Source: DATJGR01 sp963735085 (GTDB taxonomy: Bacteria > Pseudomonadota > Gammaproteobacteria > Pseudomonadales > Azotimanducaceae). Taken from it: 64,000 bases of DNA. The position numbers were made by a program, and so were the translations under genes. Position 1 is the stretch's first letter, and every line of letters begins with the position of its first letter. The notes below the pieces were generated by a model, which was not told the origin of the DNA, did not search any database, and saw only the letters and a program-made list of their open reading frames with translations. Shown here one piece after another: positions 54,167 through 62,938 of the stretch. Where the stretch lies: contig CAVTJP010000005.1 in the NCBI GenBank assembly GCA_963735085.1, positions 496,001-560,000 of the forward strand, in the 5' to 3' direction.

Positions 54167-57043
54167 TCAGCCGCCGCCGAACGTGTACCGAAGACCGACC
54201 TTGAACATGCGGCCAAAGGGATCAGCCGTGTACGGGTCGTAGTTCAAGTCGCTCTGCGTCGCTGGTGGATCTTCGTCGGTCAGGTTCATCACCGATAGCG
54301 ACAACACGGTGCTGTCGTTGAACAACGAGACATTGTAGTAGACATCGCTGTAGGCGACCGAATCGATGTTCCTCAACGGCGCGATCGTCGTCGATCTCGC
54401 GTCCCGGTAATCGGTGATGTAGCGCAGCATGTACGTGAACCGATGCGGACCGTGCACGTACTTGATATATGTGTTGCCCTTGAAGTCCGGCAACGACGTG
54501 AACGGCGTGCCCGTATTCAGCAATCCGGCGAAGTCGCCGCCGGGCGCAACGGTGGTGCCGCCAATGTCCTTGAAGTCGTCCGAATCGTACTCGATCGTAT
54601 AGGTGCCGGTGGCGCCGATCGACAGCACGCCGCCGAATACGTCTTCGAAGTCGTACTGCGCGCTCGCGTCGATCCCGGTCGTCTTGATCTTGCCGCCGTT
54701 GATGAAATACACCTCGACGCGCTCGATCCCGGCTGGCGGCACCGCCATCGGCGTAATGTGTGTCTGCAACTCGGCGCAATTCGGACCCGGCGCGCCGGGT
54801 GCGCCCGTATAGCAGTTCTGCGCGCTGTACGCACTGACGATCTGGTTCGGATCAGTGACTTGGAATGGGTCCTTGAAGTCGTAATACCAGTAATCCATCG
54901 TCGCCGAGAATCCGCCGGCGTTGACAATGAACCCGACATTCGACGTCACCGCCGATTCAGACGTCAGTTTGGGGTTTCCAACCGTATCCACCGCCTTGAA
55001 CGCATTTGTCGGTGCGATGAAAACGAGCGCCGTGCCGCGGCCACCGAGAAAACTTTGCGGCGGACCCCGGAACGTCGTCGTCGCGGACGCCCGGAATGCC
55101 AGCCAGTCCAGCGCCTGCCAGCGCAACGCGATCTTCGGATCTACGGTTGATCCCACGTCCGAGCCGTAGTCTTCGTAACGTACGGCGAACTGCATGTCGA
55201 GCGTGTCGAGGATCGGCAATGCGAATTCGGCGAACAGACCATAGACGTTGCGGCTGGTGTTTTCCTCGGTGGTGCCGGCGAGGAACGCAAACGGCCCGGT
55301 CGGGAACGCGCAATTCAGCGACGGCGTCAGCCCGAGCGTCACCGCATACGGATCGGTGAACGGACAGGGGTACTGTGCGAGATTCAAGTTCTTGTTCGCA
55401 GAGAGGTTGTACTTCTCGTTGCGCGCCTGGAAACCGGCCGCCCAACCGACCGCACCGCCGGGCAACGTCAGCGGTGTTTCGCCGCTGAAGACGAGGTCCC
55501 ACACCAGCAGATCGCTGGTCGTGTCGTACTTCTGCTGTCCGATCAGCCAGCGCTGCAGCTCCGGTGAATTCGCGACGGCGGGGTTGTACTGAGGATTCAC
55601 GATCCCGGTCACGACCGAACGCTCAACCGCATTGGAGAACGGGTTGTAGTACTCGCAGGGACCGACGCCTGGTGTAGACGAAGCGGGATCGCTGCCCCCC
55701 GGCACGCAACCCGGACCGCCGAGTCCATTGAGCGCAAACGCCATGTTCTGCACGAACATGTCTTTGCCGTTCAGGTAGCGTTCGCGGCGCGACCAGGTTA
55801 CGCCCATGTCGTAGTTCACCGCCTCTTCAAACATCGAACCGTTCAACGACACGCCAAGCCGGTACGTATCGGTCGCTCGACCACCGGTTTGCGGTTTGCC
55901 GAAAAATCCGGTGACGCCGAGATACCGGTTGATCGCGAACGCACCCTGCGGCACGCCGCCGACATCCGGAACGAACCCGGGGTTCTGCAGTTTCATATCG
56001 ATCAGGCCGGGATGCGTCGGCGCGATGAATCGGTCCGGGCCGAACAGCGATTGCGGCGGGTACGACGGAGACGTATTCCAGCTCGGCATATCCATCTTCG
56101 CGTATAGCGCTTCTACGTGAAATTTCGAGGTATCGCTGACGTCGTAGTTCAGTTCGGTGAAGTATTTGTACGTGGTTTGCTTCTCCGCCAGGTTGTCGAA
56201 GTACGTGAACTGGAAGCGGCACGCGCCACCGGTGAAGTTGCCGAGGACCGCGCAGCCGGGATCCGCTTGCGCCGCAAACGTCGTCGCCGGATAAACCGTT
56301 GCGGGGTTCGAGATCGCCGAGTAGCCACCGCCCGGATTTTTGTCGTATGGCTGCAGGGCCCAGTCACGTTCCTTCACCGGAAGCTTCGCGCGCTCATCGT
56401 ATTCGAACGCGAACATTACGTGCAGGCGATCGTTGCCCCATCCATAAATCAGGCTCGCATCGGGGTTACCGCCGAGCGACCCTTCCGTGTTGTCTATGGA
56501 CTGGAACGAGCCGCCGATTTCCAAACCTTCGAAGTTGCTGCGCGTAATGAAGTTCACAACACCCGCAATCGCGTCAGAACCGTAGGTCGCCGCCGCGCCG
56601 CCGAGCAATACCTCGGTTCTGCCCAATGCAGATGTCGGAATGGCGCTGATGTCGACACCGTTCGTCTCCGTTGCAACCTGGCGCCGACCATTGATCAGCA
56701 CCAACGTGCGCGAGGCGCCGAGGCCACGCAGGTTGATCGTCGTCACCCCTTCGTTGCCTTGGCCGATGCCCTGAAACTGGTTCGTCTCACCGAGGTTCCC
56801 GGATGTCACCGAGAGGTCGCGGACCATCTCGATAATGCTCGGGCTGCCTTGGTCCAGCATGTCCTGCGCGGTAATCGACTGCACCGGCAGTGCCGCGTCC
56901 TTGGCAGAACCCTGAATGTAGGAACCTGTAACGACGATTTCTTCGACCGCCGTTTTCGCTTCCCGCGCTGCGGGGTCGGCAGCAAACGCGGCTGTGGTCC
57001 AGAAACATAAAGCCGCGAGCGCGGCACGGTTGACGTACTTCAA
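54167..57043 (-). CDS. TonB-dependent outer-membrane receptor
   Basis: Outer-membrane barrel of 958 residues with an N-terminal signal peptide (NRAALAALCFWTTAAFA), a TonB-box region (EEIVVTGSYIQG), a plug with INLRGLGASRTLVLINGRRQ and EVLLGGAAATYGSDAIAGVV, and a beta-barrel ending in FKVGLRYTFGGG. This form is common in proteobacteria that use complex organic substrates rather than only siderophores. Substrate unknown. Transcribed separately from the next receptor, as terminators follow both genes. Confidence 0.92.
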   Translation of the reverse strand: MKYVNRAALAALCFWTTAAFAADPAAREAKTAVEEIVVTGSYIQGSAKDAALPVQSITAQDMLDQGSPSIIEMVRDLSVTSGNLGETNQFQGIGQGNEGVTTINLRGLGASRTLVLINGRRQVATETNGVDISAIPTSALGRTEVLLGGAAATYGSDAIAGVVNFITRSNFEGLEIGGSFQSIDNTEGSLGGNPDASLIYGWGNDRLHVMFAFEYDERAKLPVKERDWALQPYDKNPGGGYSAISNPATVYPATTFAAQADPGCAVLGNFTGGACRFQFTYFDNLAEKQTTYKYFTELNYDVSDTSKFHVEALYAKMDMPSWNTSPSYPPQSLFGPDRFIAPTHPGLIDMKLQNPGFVPDVGGVPQGAFAINRYLGVTGFFGKPQTGGRATDTYRLGVSLNGSMFEEAVNYDMGVTWSRRERYLNGKDMFVQNMAFALNGLGGPGCVPGGSDPASSTPGVGPCEYYNPFSNAVERSVVTGIVNPQYNPAVANSPELQRWLIGQQKYDTTSDLLVWDLVFSGETPLTLPGGAVGWAAGFQARNEKYNLSANKNLNLAQYPCPFTDPYAVTLGLTPSLNCAFPTGPFAFLAGTTEENTSRNVYGLFAEFALPILDTLDMQFAVRYEDYGSDVGSTVDPKIALRWQALDWLAFRASATTTFRGPPQSFLGGRGTALVFIAPTNAFKAVDTVGNPKLTSESAVTSNVGFIVNAGGFSATMDYWYYDFKDPFQVTDPNQIVSAYSAQNCYTGAPGAPGPNCAELQTHITPMAVPPAGIERVEVYFINGGKIKTTGIDASAQYDFEDVFGGVLSIGATGTYTIEYDSDDFKDIGGTTVAPGGDFAGLLNTGTPFTSLPDFKGNTYIKYVHGPHRFTYMLRYITDYRDARSTTIAPLRNIDSVAYSDVYYNVSLFNDSTVLSLSVMNLTDEDPPATQSDLNYDPYTADPFGRMFKVGLRYTFGGG

Positions 57044-57168
57044 GATGACACCCCCTTACTAGGTTGATTCCGGAGACAACTCCGGACCGATCCCAACTCC
57101 CCAGCCGGATTCGGTTACAACTTGATACACGCAAGAAACAAGAAACTCAACACTTAATGAAAAAAAAA

Positions 57169-57199
57169 TGAAAAAAAGCCGGCCCTGAGGCCGGCTTGA
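57169..57199 (-). terminator. intrinsic terminator after the second TonB receptor
   Basis: On the minus strand AAGCCGGCC/GGCCGGCTT around a short loop, followed by a long T run, as the plus strand shows runs of A to the left. It separates the two receptor genes. Confidence 0.9.
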
Positions 57200-57220
57200 T
57201 TTTGAAGCGCCGAACCTGCG

Positions 57221-59602
57221 TCAGTGCTGGTACACGAGTTCCAGCGCAATCGTGCGCGGTGCGCCCCAGCCCTGGAACCCGCCGTTGCCCAGCGGCAACG
57301 CCTCGACAATGTATTCCTTGTCGTTGAGGTTCTTGCCGATCAGCGACAAACGCAGCAGATTGCCGTCGTTCATGTTCCATTGAATCGCGGCACGGGCATC
57401 GATCAGCGAGTAGGCCTTCTGCGTGACGACCGCGCTCGACGTGCCGCCACCGACCAGAATCGAATCATCCTGGCCGCGCCCCGTCACGCTCATCGACACG
57501 TTGTACGGGCCGAAATCCTGCGAGTACACACCTGTTAGCGAGTAGTTGTACTTCGGTGCACGGCCCAAAGCCTCGCCTTTCAACGTCTCGGTCGGGCATG
57601 GACCCTGCAGCAGCGGGCTACAGGCCGAACCATCTGGATTGTACGGGATTCGCTCCGAACTGATCGAAATGTCGTCGGCGTTGTTGTCCTGATAGCCATA
57701 CGTCGCCATCACCGAGAACAGATCGTTGATCAGCCACGTCGATTGCAGTTCGAAACCGTACTCGTCCACATCGCTGCCATTGTTGACAATGGTATTAGTA
57801 CCAGGAGGCACGCCGTTCGTCGTCACCACCGATCCGAACTGAATGTCGTGCTGAATCGTGTAGAACGCCGTCAGGTTCAGCTGCAGTTTGTGATCGAAGA
57901 ATTCGTTCTTCGACCCGATCTCATACGCGTCGGTATTCTCCGGCCCGAACGACAAATACTTCGGATTGTTGCCGCGGTTGCTGAAGCCGCCGCTGCGGAA
58001 TCCTTGTGCGTAACGCGCATACACCATGTTGTCGTCGGTCAGATGAAACGTTGCCGTGCCTTCGGCGATCGTCTTGTTCCAGTTATTGTCGCTGTTGATC
58101 GGGAACGGCGCCTGTACCGGGCCGGTCGCAGCCGACGGCGGCTGGATCGAGCCGAACGGAATATCAGCCGGGTAGAACGCCCCCTTGAAGCTGATGTCCT
58201 GCTGGATGCGCCGCAGACCGCCGCTCAGTTGCAGCCGGTCGGTAATCTGCCAGTTGAGGGCGCCATAAATGGACTTCGACAGGTCCTGCTGATTGGTCTT
58301 CTGATACGAGCCGATTCCGACCGTGTGGCACAGCGCATCGCCAATCGCCGGGTTCGGGTTGTCGAACAGCGGGCCAAGCCCCGGTACGACACCAAACGCG
58401 GCGCAGGGTATCGGTGTCGGTGCAGCAAAATTCGGAATCTGCAGCACTTGGTTGGTCCCCTGCCGGAAGTCCAACGAGGTGTTGTAGTACAGCCCACCGA
58501 GCGTATAGGTCACGTTCTTCATCAGATCACCGCTCAAGCGCAATTCTTCGCTCGTCGTATCGAAATTCTGGTTGCGCAGCGTGTGCAGTTGCGGCAACGG
58601 AACCGCGGCCGTTGCCAACGTCGAGTTGTCGAAGTCCTGTTGGACGATATCCTTCGTCGTGACGTACCCGGTAATCGATTCCAGCGTCGTACCGCCGCCC
58701 AGATCCCAGTTCACGTGCAATCCCCACGTATCGACGTTGTACTTGACCGGCTGCTTCAGGTTCGCCTGCGTCTTGAACGGTTGTTTGCCCAGGATGTACG
58801 GATTGTTCGGAACACCGTAGTTGCCGGTGTCATCGATATTGTCGTACCACAGCGTCGCCGTCAGTGCGTCGACGGGTTGCCACTTCAGTTTGGCGCTATA
58901 CGTCTTGTAGTCGATGTTGCCGGTATCGGTCTGGCGCGTCGTGTTCTGGTAGACACCATCGCGCTTGCTCATCACGCCGTCGAGTTTCAGCGCCAGCTTG
59001 TCGTCGACCAACGGAATGTTGAGTTGGCCTTTGTAGATTTCGTCGTTGTAAGTACCGCCTTCGATGGACGCCTTGTACTTGAAATCGTTGAATTCCGGTT
59101 GCGAACGGTGCACGACGATCGTGCCGCCGGTGGTGTTCTTACCGTACAGCACGCCCTGAGGACCGCGGTTCACTTCGATCTGATCGACATCGAACATGTC
59201 GATCAACTGGCCGGTGTTCGAGGCCTGAAACAGACCGTCGACGACGACGCCAACCTGTGGCGGCGTGGTTTTCTCGACGTCGGCGCTGCCGATGCCACGA
59301 ATGAAGATAGCACCCATGCTCGGTCCCGCCGTCTGCTGGGCGATCGACACGTTGGGCATCAGGCCGTCCATGTCGACCAAGGTGTATGGCGCGATACGCT
59401 GAAGGTCCTGCTTCGTGTACGCCGATACCGACACCGGTACGTCCTGAATCTGTTCTTCTTCGCGGCGCGAAGTCACGACAATCTCTTCGATGCCCGCCTT
59501 GGGCTTGTCTTGTTCGACCGCGGTCGCGGCGAGCGCGTTCGCGGGAGCGCCCACGACGAACGCACACGCATACGAAGCCATCAACAGCCTTGCGAATCTC
59601 AT
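57221..59602 (-). CDS. TonB-dependent outer-membrane receptor
   Basis: Outer-membrane receptor of 793 residues, distinct from its neighbour. It has a signal peptide (MRFARLLMASYACAFVVGA), the TonB-box-like EEIVVTSRREEEQIQDV, a plug with PNVSIAQQTAGPSMGAIFIR and EVNRGPQGVLYGKNTTGGTI, and a barrel ending YIVEALPLGNGGFQGWG, then IALELVYQH. It resembles receptors in lipid- and steroid-degrading bacteria. Upstream lies operator site D. Confidence 0.92.
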   Translation of the reverse strand: MRFARLLMASYACAFVVGAPANALAATAVEQDKPKAGIEEIVVTSRREEEQIQDVPVSVSAYTKQDLQRIAPYTLVDMDGLMPNVSIAQQTAGPSMGAIFIRGIGSADVEKTTPPQVGVVVDGLFQASNTGQLIDMFDVDQIEVNRGPQGVLYGKNTTGGTIVVHRSQPEFNDFKYKASIEGGTYNDEIYKGQLNIPLVDDKLALKLDGVMSKRDGVYQNTTRQTDTGNIDYKTYSAKLKWQPVDALTATLWYDNIDDTGNYGVPNNPYILGKQPFKTQANLKQPVKYNVDTWGLHVNWDLGGGTTLESITGYVTTKDIVQQDFDNSTLATAAVPLPQLHTLRNQNFDTTSEELRLSGDLMKNVTYTLGGLYYNTSLDFRQGTNQVLQIPNFAAPTPIPCAAFGVVPGLGPLFDNPNPAIGDALCHTVGIGSYQKTNQQDLSKSIYGALNWQITDRLQLSGGLRRIQQDISFKGAFYPADIPFGSIQPPSAATGPVQAPFPINSDNNWNKTIAEGTATFHLTDDNMVYARYAQGFRSGGFSNRGNNPKYLSFGPENTDAYEIGSKNEFFDHKLQLNLTAFYTIQHDIQFGSVVTTNGVPPGTNTIVNNGSDVDEYGFELQSTWLINDLFSVMATYGYQDNNADDISISSERIPYNPDGSACSPLLQGPCPTETLKGEALGRAPKYNYSLTGVYSQDFGPYNVSMSVTGRGQDDSILVGGGTSSAVVTQKAYSLIDARAAIQWNMNDGNLLRLSLIGKNLNDKEYIVEALPLGNGGFQGWGAPRTIALELVYQH

Positions 59603-59964
59603 GCTCGTTTATCTCCCCAATTTGTGTGCCATGAACAGACAGCATCCATGCTGCCGCCAACACCCGTTCTCTCAAAAACAGGCAAGCCTGACTCTTTTAA
59701 AAGATCGCCACCATAGAGTCAATGGTGCTAAGTCGCGCGAATTACGCTTGGTCCGACGCGAACGGGAGCCGCGATCGACGCCCGGTCATGCCGCCGATCG
59801 CCGGCAGCGCGGCCGTTTCATTGCGCCCCTTCACCCCTTATTAGCATCGTCAGATTCAACGCTACCCACCGTTCGATCATCATCCGAAGCGGGCTTGTGG
59901 CGTACGGGAGGAACCTGCAATCATTGCATCGGACGCGACTCGGATACCATCTTCGGAGACCGAC
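59603..59964. other. intergenic region between the TonB receptor and the M20 gene
   Basis: A 362-bp divergent gap. It holds operator site D near the receptor gene. The rest has no gene I recognise and no strong hairpin; sequence close to the M20 start should contain its promoter, but I cannot place boxes confidently. Confidence 0.5.
59675..59698. promoter_or_regulatory. putative operator, 24-bp inverted repeat (site D)
   Basis: Halves AAAACAGGC and GACTCTTTT around six bases. It lies 73 bases upstream of the TonB receptor start codon, with the same 24-bp architecture as the other four sites. Confidence 0.55.
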
Positions 59965-61155
59965 ATGACGGCACAACTGAAACAACTCGTCGCTGAACGA
60001 ATCGATACGATCGCAGAGAGCCTGCTCGGCGTCTCACACGACATTCACGCGCATCCGGAACTCGCCTTCAACGAACATCATGCCAGCGGCGTGCTGTGTG
60101 ATGCGTTGGGTGCGGCCGGACTGCCGGTTCGGAAGGCGGCGTACGGGCTCGAGACCGCTTTTGAAGCCGAGTTCAGCGGCCCGCGCTCCGGCGCGCGCGT
60201 AGCGTTGCTGGCCGAGTACGACGCGCTACCCGGCATCGGTCATGCCTGCGGACACAACCTCATCGCCACATCGGCGCTCGGCGCAGCGCTCGCGCTCGGC
60301 ACAATCCGCGAATCGCTGTGCGGCACGGTGCGGCTGTTGGGCACGCCGGCCGAAGAGAAAGGCGGCGGCAAAGAGCTGATGATTCGCGCCGGCGCATTCG
60401 ACGGTGTCGATGCGGCGATGATGATGCACCCGTCAGGCATCAACCTGACAACGATGCCGTGCATCTGCGTTGCCGAGGTTCGCGTCGAATATCACGGCCG
60501 ATCGGCGCACGCATCCGCTATGCCACATCGAGGCATCAACGCGCTCGACGGATTGCTGCTCGCCTATCAGGCGATCTCGAATCTGCGCCAGCACATTCAG
60601 CCGACAGAACGCATTCACGGTATCGTCACCGACGGCGGCATGGCGCCGAACATCGTACCGGACTTCGCTGCCGGGGATTTCTACGTGCGCGCCGCGAATG
60701 TCGAGGACCTCGCGCAGTTGAAGCCACGTGTGCAGGCGTGTTTCGAAGCGGGCGCCAAAGGCAGCGGGAGCCAAGTGGACGTGCGCTGGGCAGATGTCGA
60801 CTATCTCGACCTGAATGTCAGTTGGCCTTTGGCGAAGTGTTTTCAACGCAACGCCGAAAGCCTCGGCCGTTCGTTTTTTCCGATCGAAAAGCTGCCAGCC
60901 GGTTCGAGCGGCAGCACCGACATGGGTAACGTCAGCTATCGCGTACCGTCGATCCACCCGATGCTCGCTGCGGCACCGAGCAACGTCGTCATTCATCATC
61001 CCGATTTTGCGAAGTGGGCGGGTTCCGACATGGGCGACGCCGCGGCGCTGGACGGTGCCAAAGCGCTCGCAATGACCGCCATCGACTATCTGATGACGCC
61101 TGCCCTGCAGCAGGAGTGCAAGCGCGCCTTCGCGGTGTCGGTGGGACTTTCCTGA
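59965..61155 (+). CDS. M20-family metallopeptidase/amidohydrolase
   Basis: Zinc amidohydrolase of 396 residues, likely an N-acyl-amino-acid or aminobenzoyl-glutamate-type hydrolase. Motifs include HAHPELAFNEHHASG, LAEYDALPGIGHACGHN with metal-ligand Asp/His, GTPAEEKGGGKELM with the catalytic Glu, and SSGSTDMGNVSY. No signal peptide is seen. It is directly followed by a broken gamma-glutamylcyclotransferase gene. Confidence 0.9.
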   Translation: MTAQLKQLVAERIDTIAESLLGVSHDIHAHPELAFNEHHASGVLCDALGAAGLPVRKAAYGLETAFEAEFSGPRSGARVALLAEYDALPGIGHACGHNLIATSALGAALALGTIRESLCGTVRLLGTPAEEKGGGKELMIRAGAFDGVDAAMMMHPSGINLTTMPCICVAEVRVEYHGRSAHASAMPHRGINALDGLLLAYQAISNLRQHIQPTERIHGIVTDGGMAPNIVPDFAAGDFYVRAANVEDLAQLKPRVQACFEAGAKGSGSQVDVRWADVDYLDLNVSWPLAKCFQRNAESLGRSFFPIEKLPAGSSGSTDMGNVSYRVPSIHPMLAAAPSNVVIHHPDFAKWAGSDMGDAAALDGAKALAMTAIDYLMTPALQQECKRAFAVSVGLS

Positions 61156-61724
61156 ACGTCGACCTGAACGACGACCTGAGCCACGATCCGAACCACGGCG
61201 TCTGGGTGTTCGGCTACGGGTCGCTGATCTGGCGGGTTGATTTTCCATTTGCAGTGCGCAAACCCGCCTGCATCACCGGCTGGAGCAGGCGCTTCTGGCA
61301 GGGTTCCCACGATCATCGCGGCGTTCCAGACGCACCGGGGCGAGTGGTTACGCTGGTCGCACAACGTGATGCCATCTGCGACGGCATCGCGTATCTCATC
61401 GAGCATTCGGTGTTCGAACACCTCGATCATCGCGAGAAGAATGGCTATGAACGCCACGAAGTCGCACTGACGTTCGCAGACGGCCACGCACCCGGCGTGG
61501 CTTAAATCGCGCGCCCCGACAACCACGCGTACCTCGGCGACGCACCGCTCGATACGATTGCGCGGCAAATCCTCGCAAGCCACGGCCCGAGCGGCAGCAA
61601 TGCCGAATACCTGTTCGAACTTGCCGCGGCGCTGCGCAAACTTGACCTCGACGATCCGCACGTGTTCGAGTTGGCAGCTCGCGTGAAACAGCTGAACAAC
61701 CATGGACATCCGCCTGCTGCCTGA
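61156..61724 (+). pseudogene. gamma-glutamylcyclotransferase (ChaC-like), interrupted by a stop
   Basis: The sequence encodes a ChaC-like gamma-glutamylcyclotransferase, which would degrade glutathione. GVWVFGYGSLIWRVDFPF and HDHRGVPDAPGRVVTLV are family motifs, and after a TAA at 61503-61505 the same frame continues with IARPDNHAYLGDAPL, the expected C-terminal half. Relatives have Tyr-Ile-Ala at this point, so the change is Tyr to stop. A convincing start codon is also absent; GTG at 61206 begins within the FGYGSLIW motif. The remnant overlaps the next gene by 23 bases. A sequencing error must be excluded. Confidence 0.75.
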
Positions 61725-62901
61725 ACACGAACGCTTCCGCGATGAGGTGCGAGAGTTTCTCGACACCGCGCTGGACGACGATCTGCGCGATGGCGCGCGG
61801 TTCTGCGCGGGCGTGTTCCAGGACTACGCAACCAACATCCGCTGGCATCGCATTCTGTATGCGCAGGGCTGGATCGCGCCGAGCTGGCCGAAGCAGTACG
61901 GCGGCACCGGCTGGGATCTGCTGCAGCGTCACATCTTCACGACGGAGGCAAGCCTCGCCGGTGCACCGGGGGTCGCCCCAATGGGGCTCGGCATGTGCGG
62001 ACCGATGCTGATCGGCCACGGCACAACCGAGCAGCGCGCGTTCTATCTGCCACGCATTTTGTCGGGTGAAGACTACTGGTGCCAAGGCTATTCCGAGCCT
62101 GGTGCCGGATCCGATCTCGCATCGCTGCAACTGCGCGCGGACGTCGACGGCGAGCACTACGTGCTAAACGGTACGAAGATCTGGACGACGCACGCGCATC
62201 ATGCCAATCGGATGTTCTGTCTCGTGCGCACCGACGCAAGCGGCAAACCGCAGCAGGGTATTACATTCCTGTTGCTCGACATGGACAGCCCCGGCATCAG
62301 CGTCGAACCCATACTGTTCGTCTCCGGCGAGCACGAAGTGAATCAGGTGTTCTTCGACAACGTGCGCGTGCCGCGCGCGAATCGCGTCGGTGCAGAGAAC
62401 GACGGCTGGACGGTTGCGAAGTACCTGCTCGAATTCGAACGCGGCGGCGGCGGATCGGCGCGCATGCAGGCGTCGCTGACGCGGCTGCAGCGCCTGGCGT
62501 CGCTGACGCACGCGGAAGGGGGCAGCCTCGCGGAGGACCCAGGTTTCGCGCGCAAGCTGGCCGCCACGCAGATCGACCTGTTGGCGATTCAGTACACCGA
62601 GTTTCGAATTCTCGCGGCGCTGTCCCAAGGCGGCAACCCCGGCCCCGAATCTTCGATTCTAAAGAATCTGGGCGCCAACATGAGCCAGAGGATTTCGGAA
62701 CTCGCCGTCGAAGCGATCGGCTACTACGCATCGCCGCATCAGCCCGAGGCACGCACCGTCGGCCGCAACGTCGCTCCAATCGGCCCCAACGAGGCCATCG
62801 TGGTGCTGCCGAACTACCTCAATTACCGCGCATCGTCGATTGCAGGCGGCAGCAACGAAGTGCAAAAAAACATCGTCGCAAAACTCGTGCTGGGATTGTA
62901 G
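61702..62901 (+). CDS. acyl-CoA dehydrogenase (FadE-like)
   Basis: A 399-residue acyl-CoA dehydrogenase, closely similar in layout to the one at 19601 (WCQGYSEPGAGSDL, GTKIWTTHAHHANRM, ENDGWTVAKYLLEFERGGGG). The medium-chain catalytic Glu site reads AGGSNEVQ, so the base lies elsewhere or it works in a hetero-oligomer. Together with the other gene it suggests two related dehydrogenases for similar acyl-CoAs. It follows the ChaC remnant and is terminated by a palindrome shared with the convergent gene. Confidence 0.91.
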   Translation: MDIRLLPEHERFRDEVREFLDTALDDDLRDGARFCAGVFQDYATNIRWHRILYAQGWIAPSWPKQYGGTGWDLLQRHIFTTEASLAGAPGVAPMGLGMCGPMLIGHGTTEQRAFYLPRILSGEDYWCQGYSEPGAGSDLASLQLRADVDGEHYVLNGTKIWTTHAHHANRMFCLVRTDASGKPQQGITFLLLDMDSPGISVEPILFVSGEHEVNQVFFDNVRVPRANRVGAENDGWTVAKYLLEFERGGGGSARMQASLTRLQRLASLTHAEGGSLAEDPGFARKLAATQIDLLAIQYTEFRILAALSQGGNPGPESSILKNLGANMSQRISELAVEAIGYYASPHQPEARTVGRNVAPIGPNEAIVVLPNYLNYRASSIAGGSNEVQKNIVAKLVLGL

Positions 62902-62903
62902 GA

Positions 62904-62938
62904 AGGCAGAGGGTCAGAGCGACTCTGACCCTTTGCCT
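62904..62938. terminator. bidirectional terminator of the GGGTCAGA family (copy 5)
   Basis: Arms AGGCAGAGGGTCAGAG and CTCTGACCCTTTGCCT pair with one mismatch around a CGA loop. It lies between the convergent acyl-CoA dehydrogenase and FAD oxidoreductase genes, and overlaps the stop of the latter. Confidence 0.75.

Noticed and set aside
57743..59716. A 657-codon open frame opposite the second TonB receptor
   Set aside because: It is antisense to a clear receptor gene, is Arg- and Val-rich without domains, and reflects the GC-rich codon pattern.
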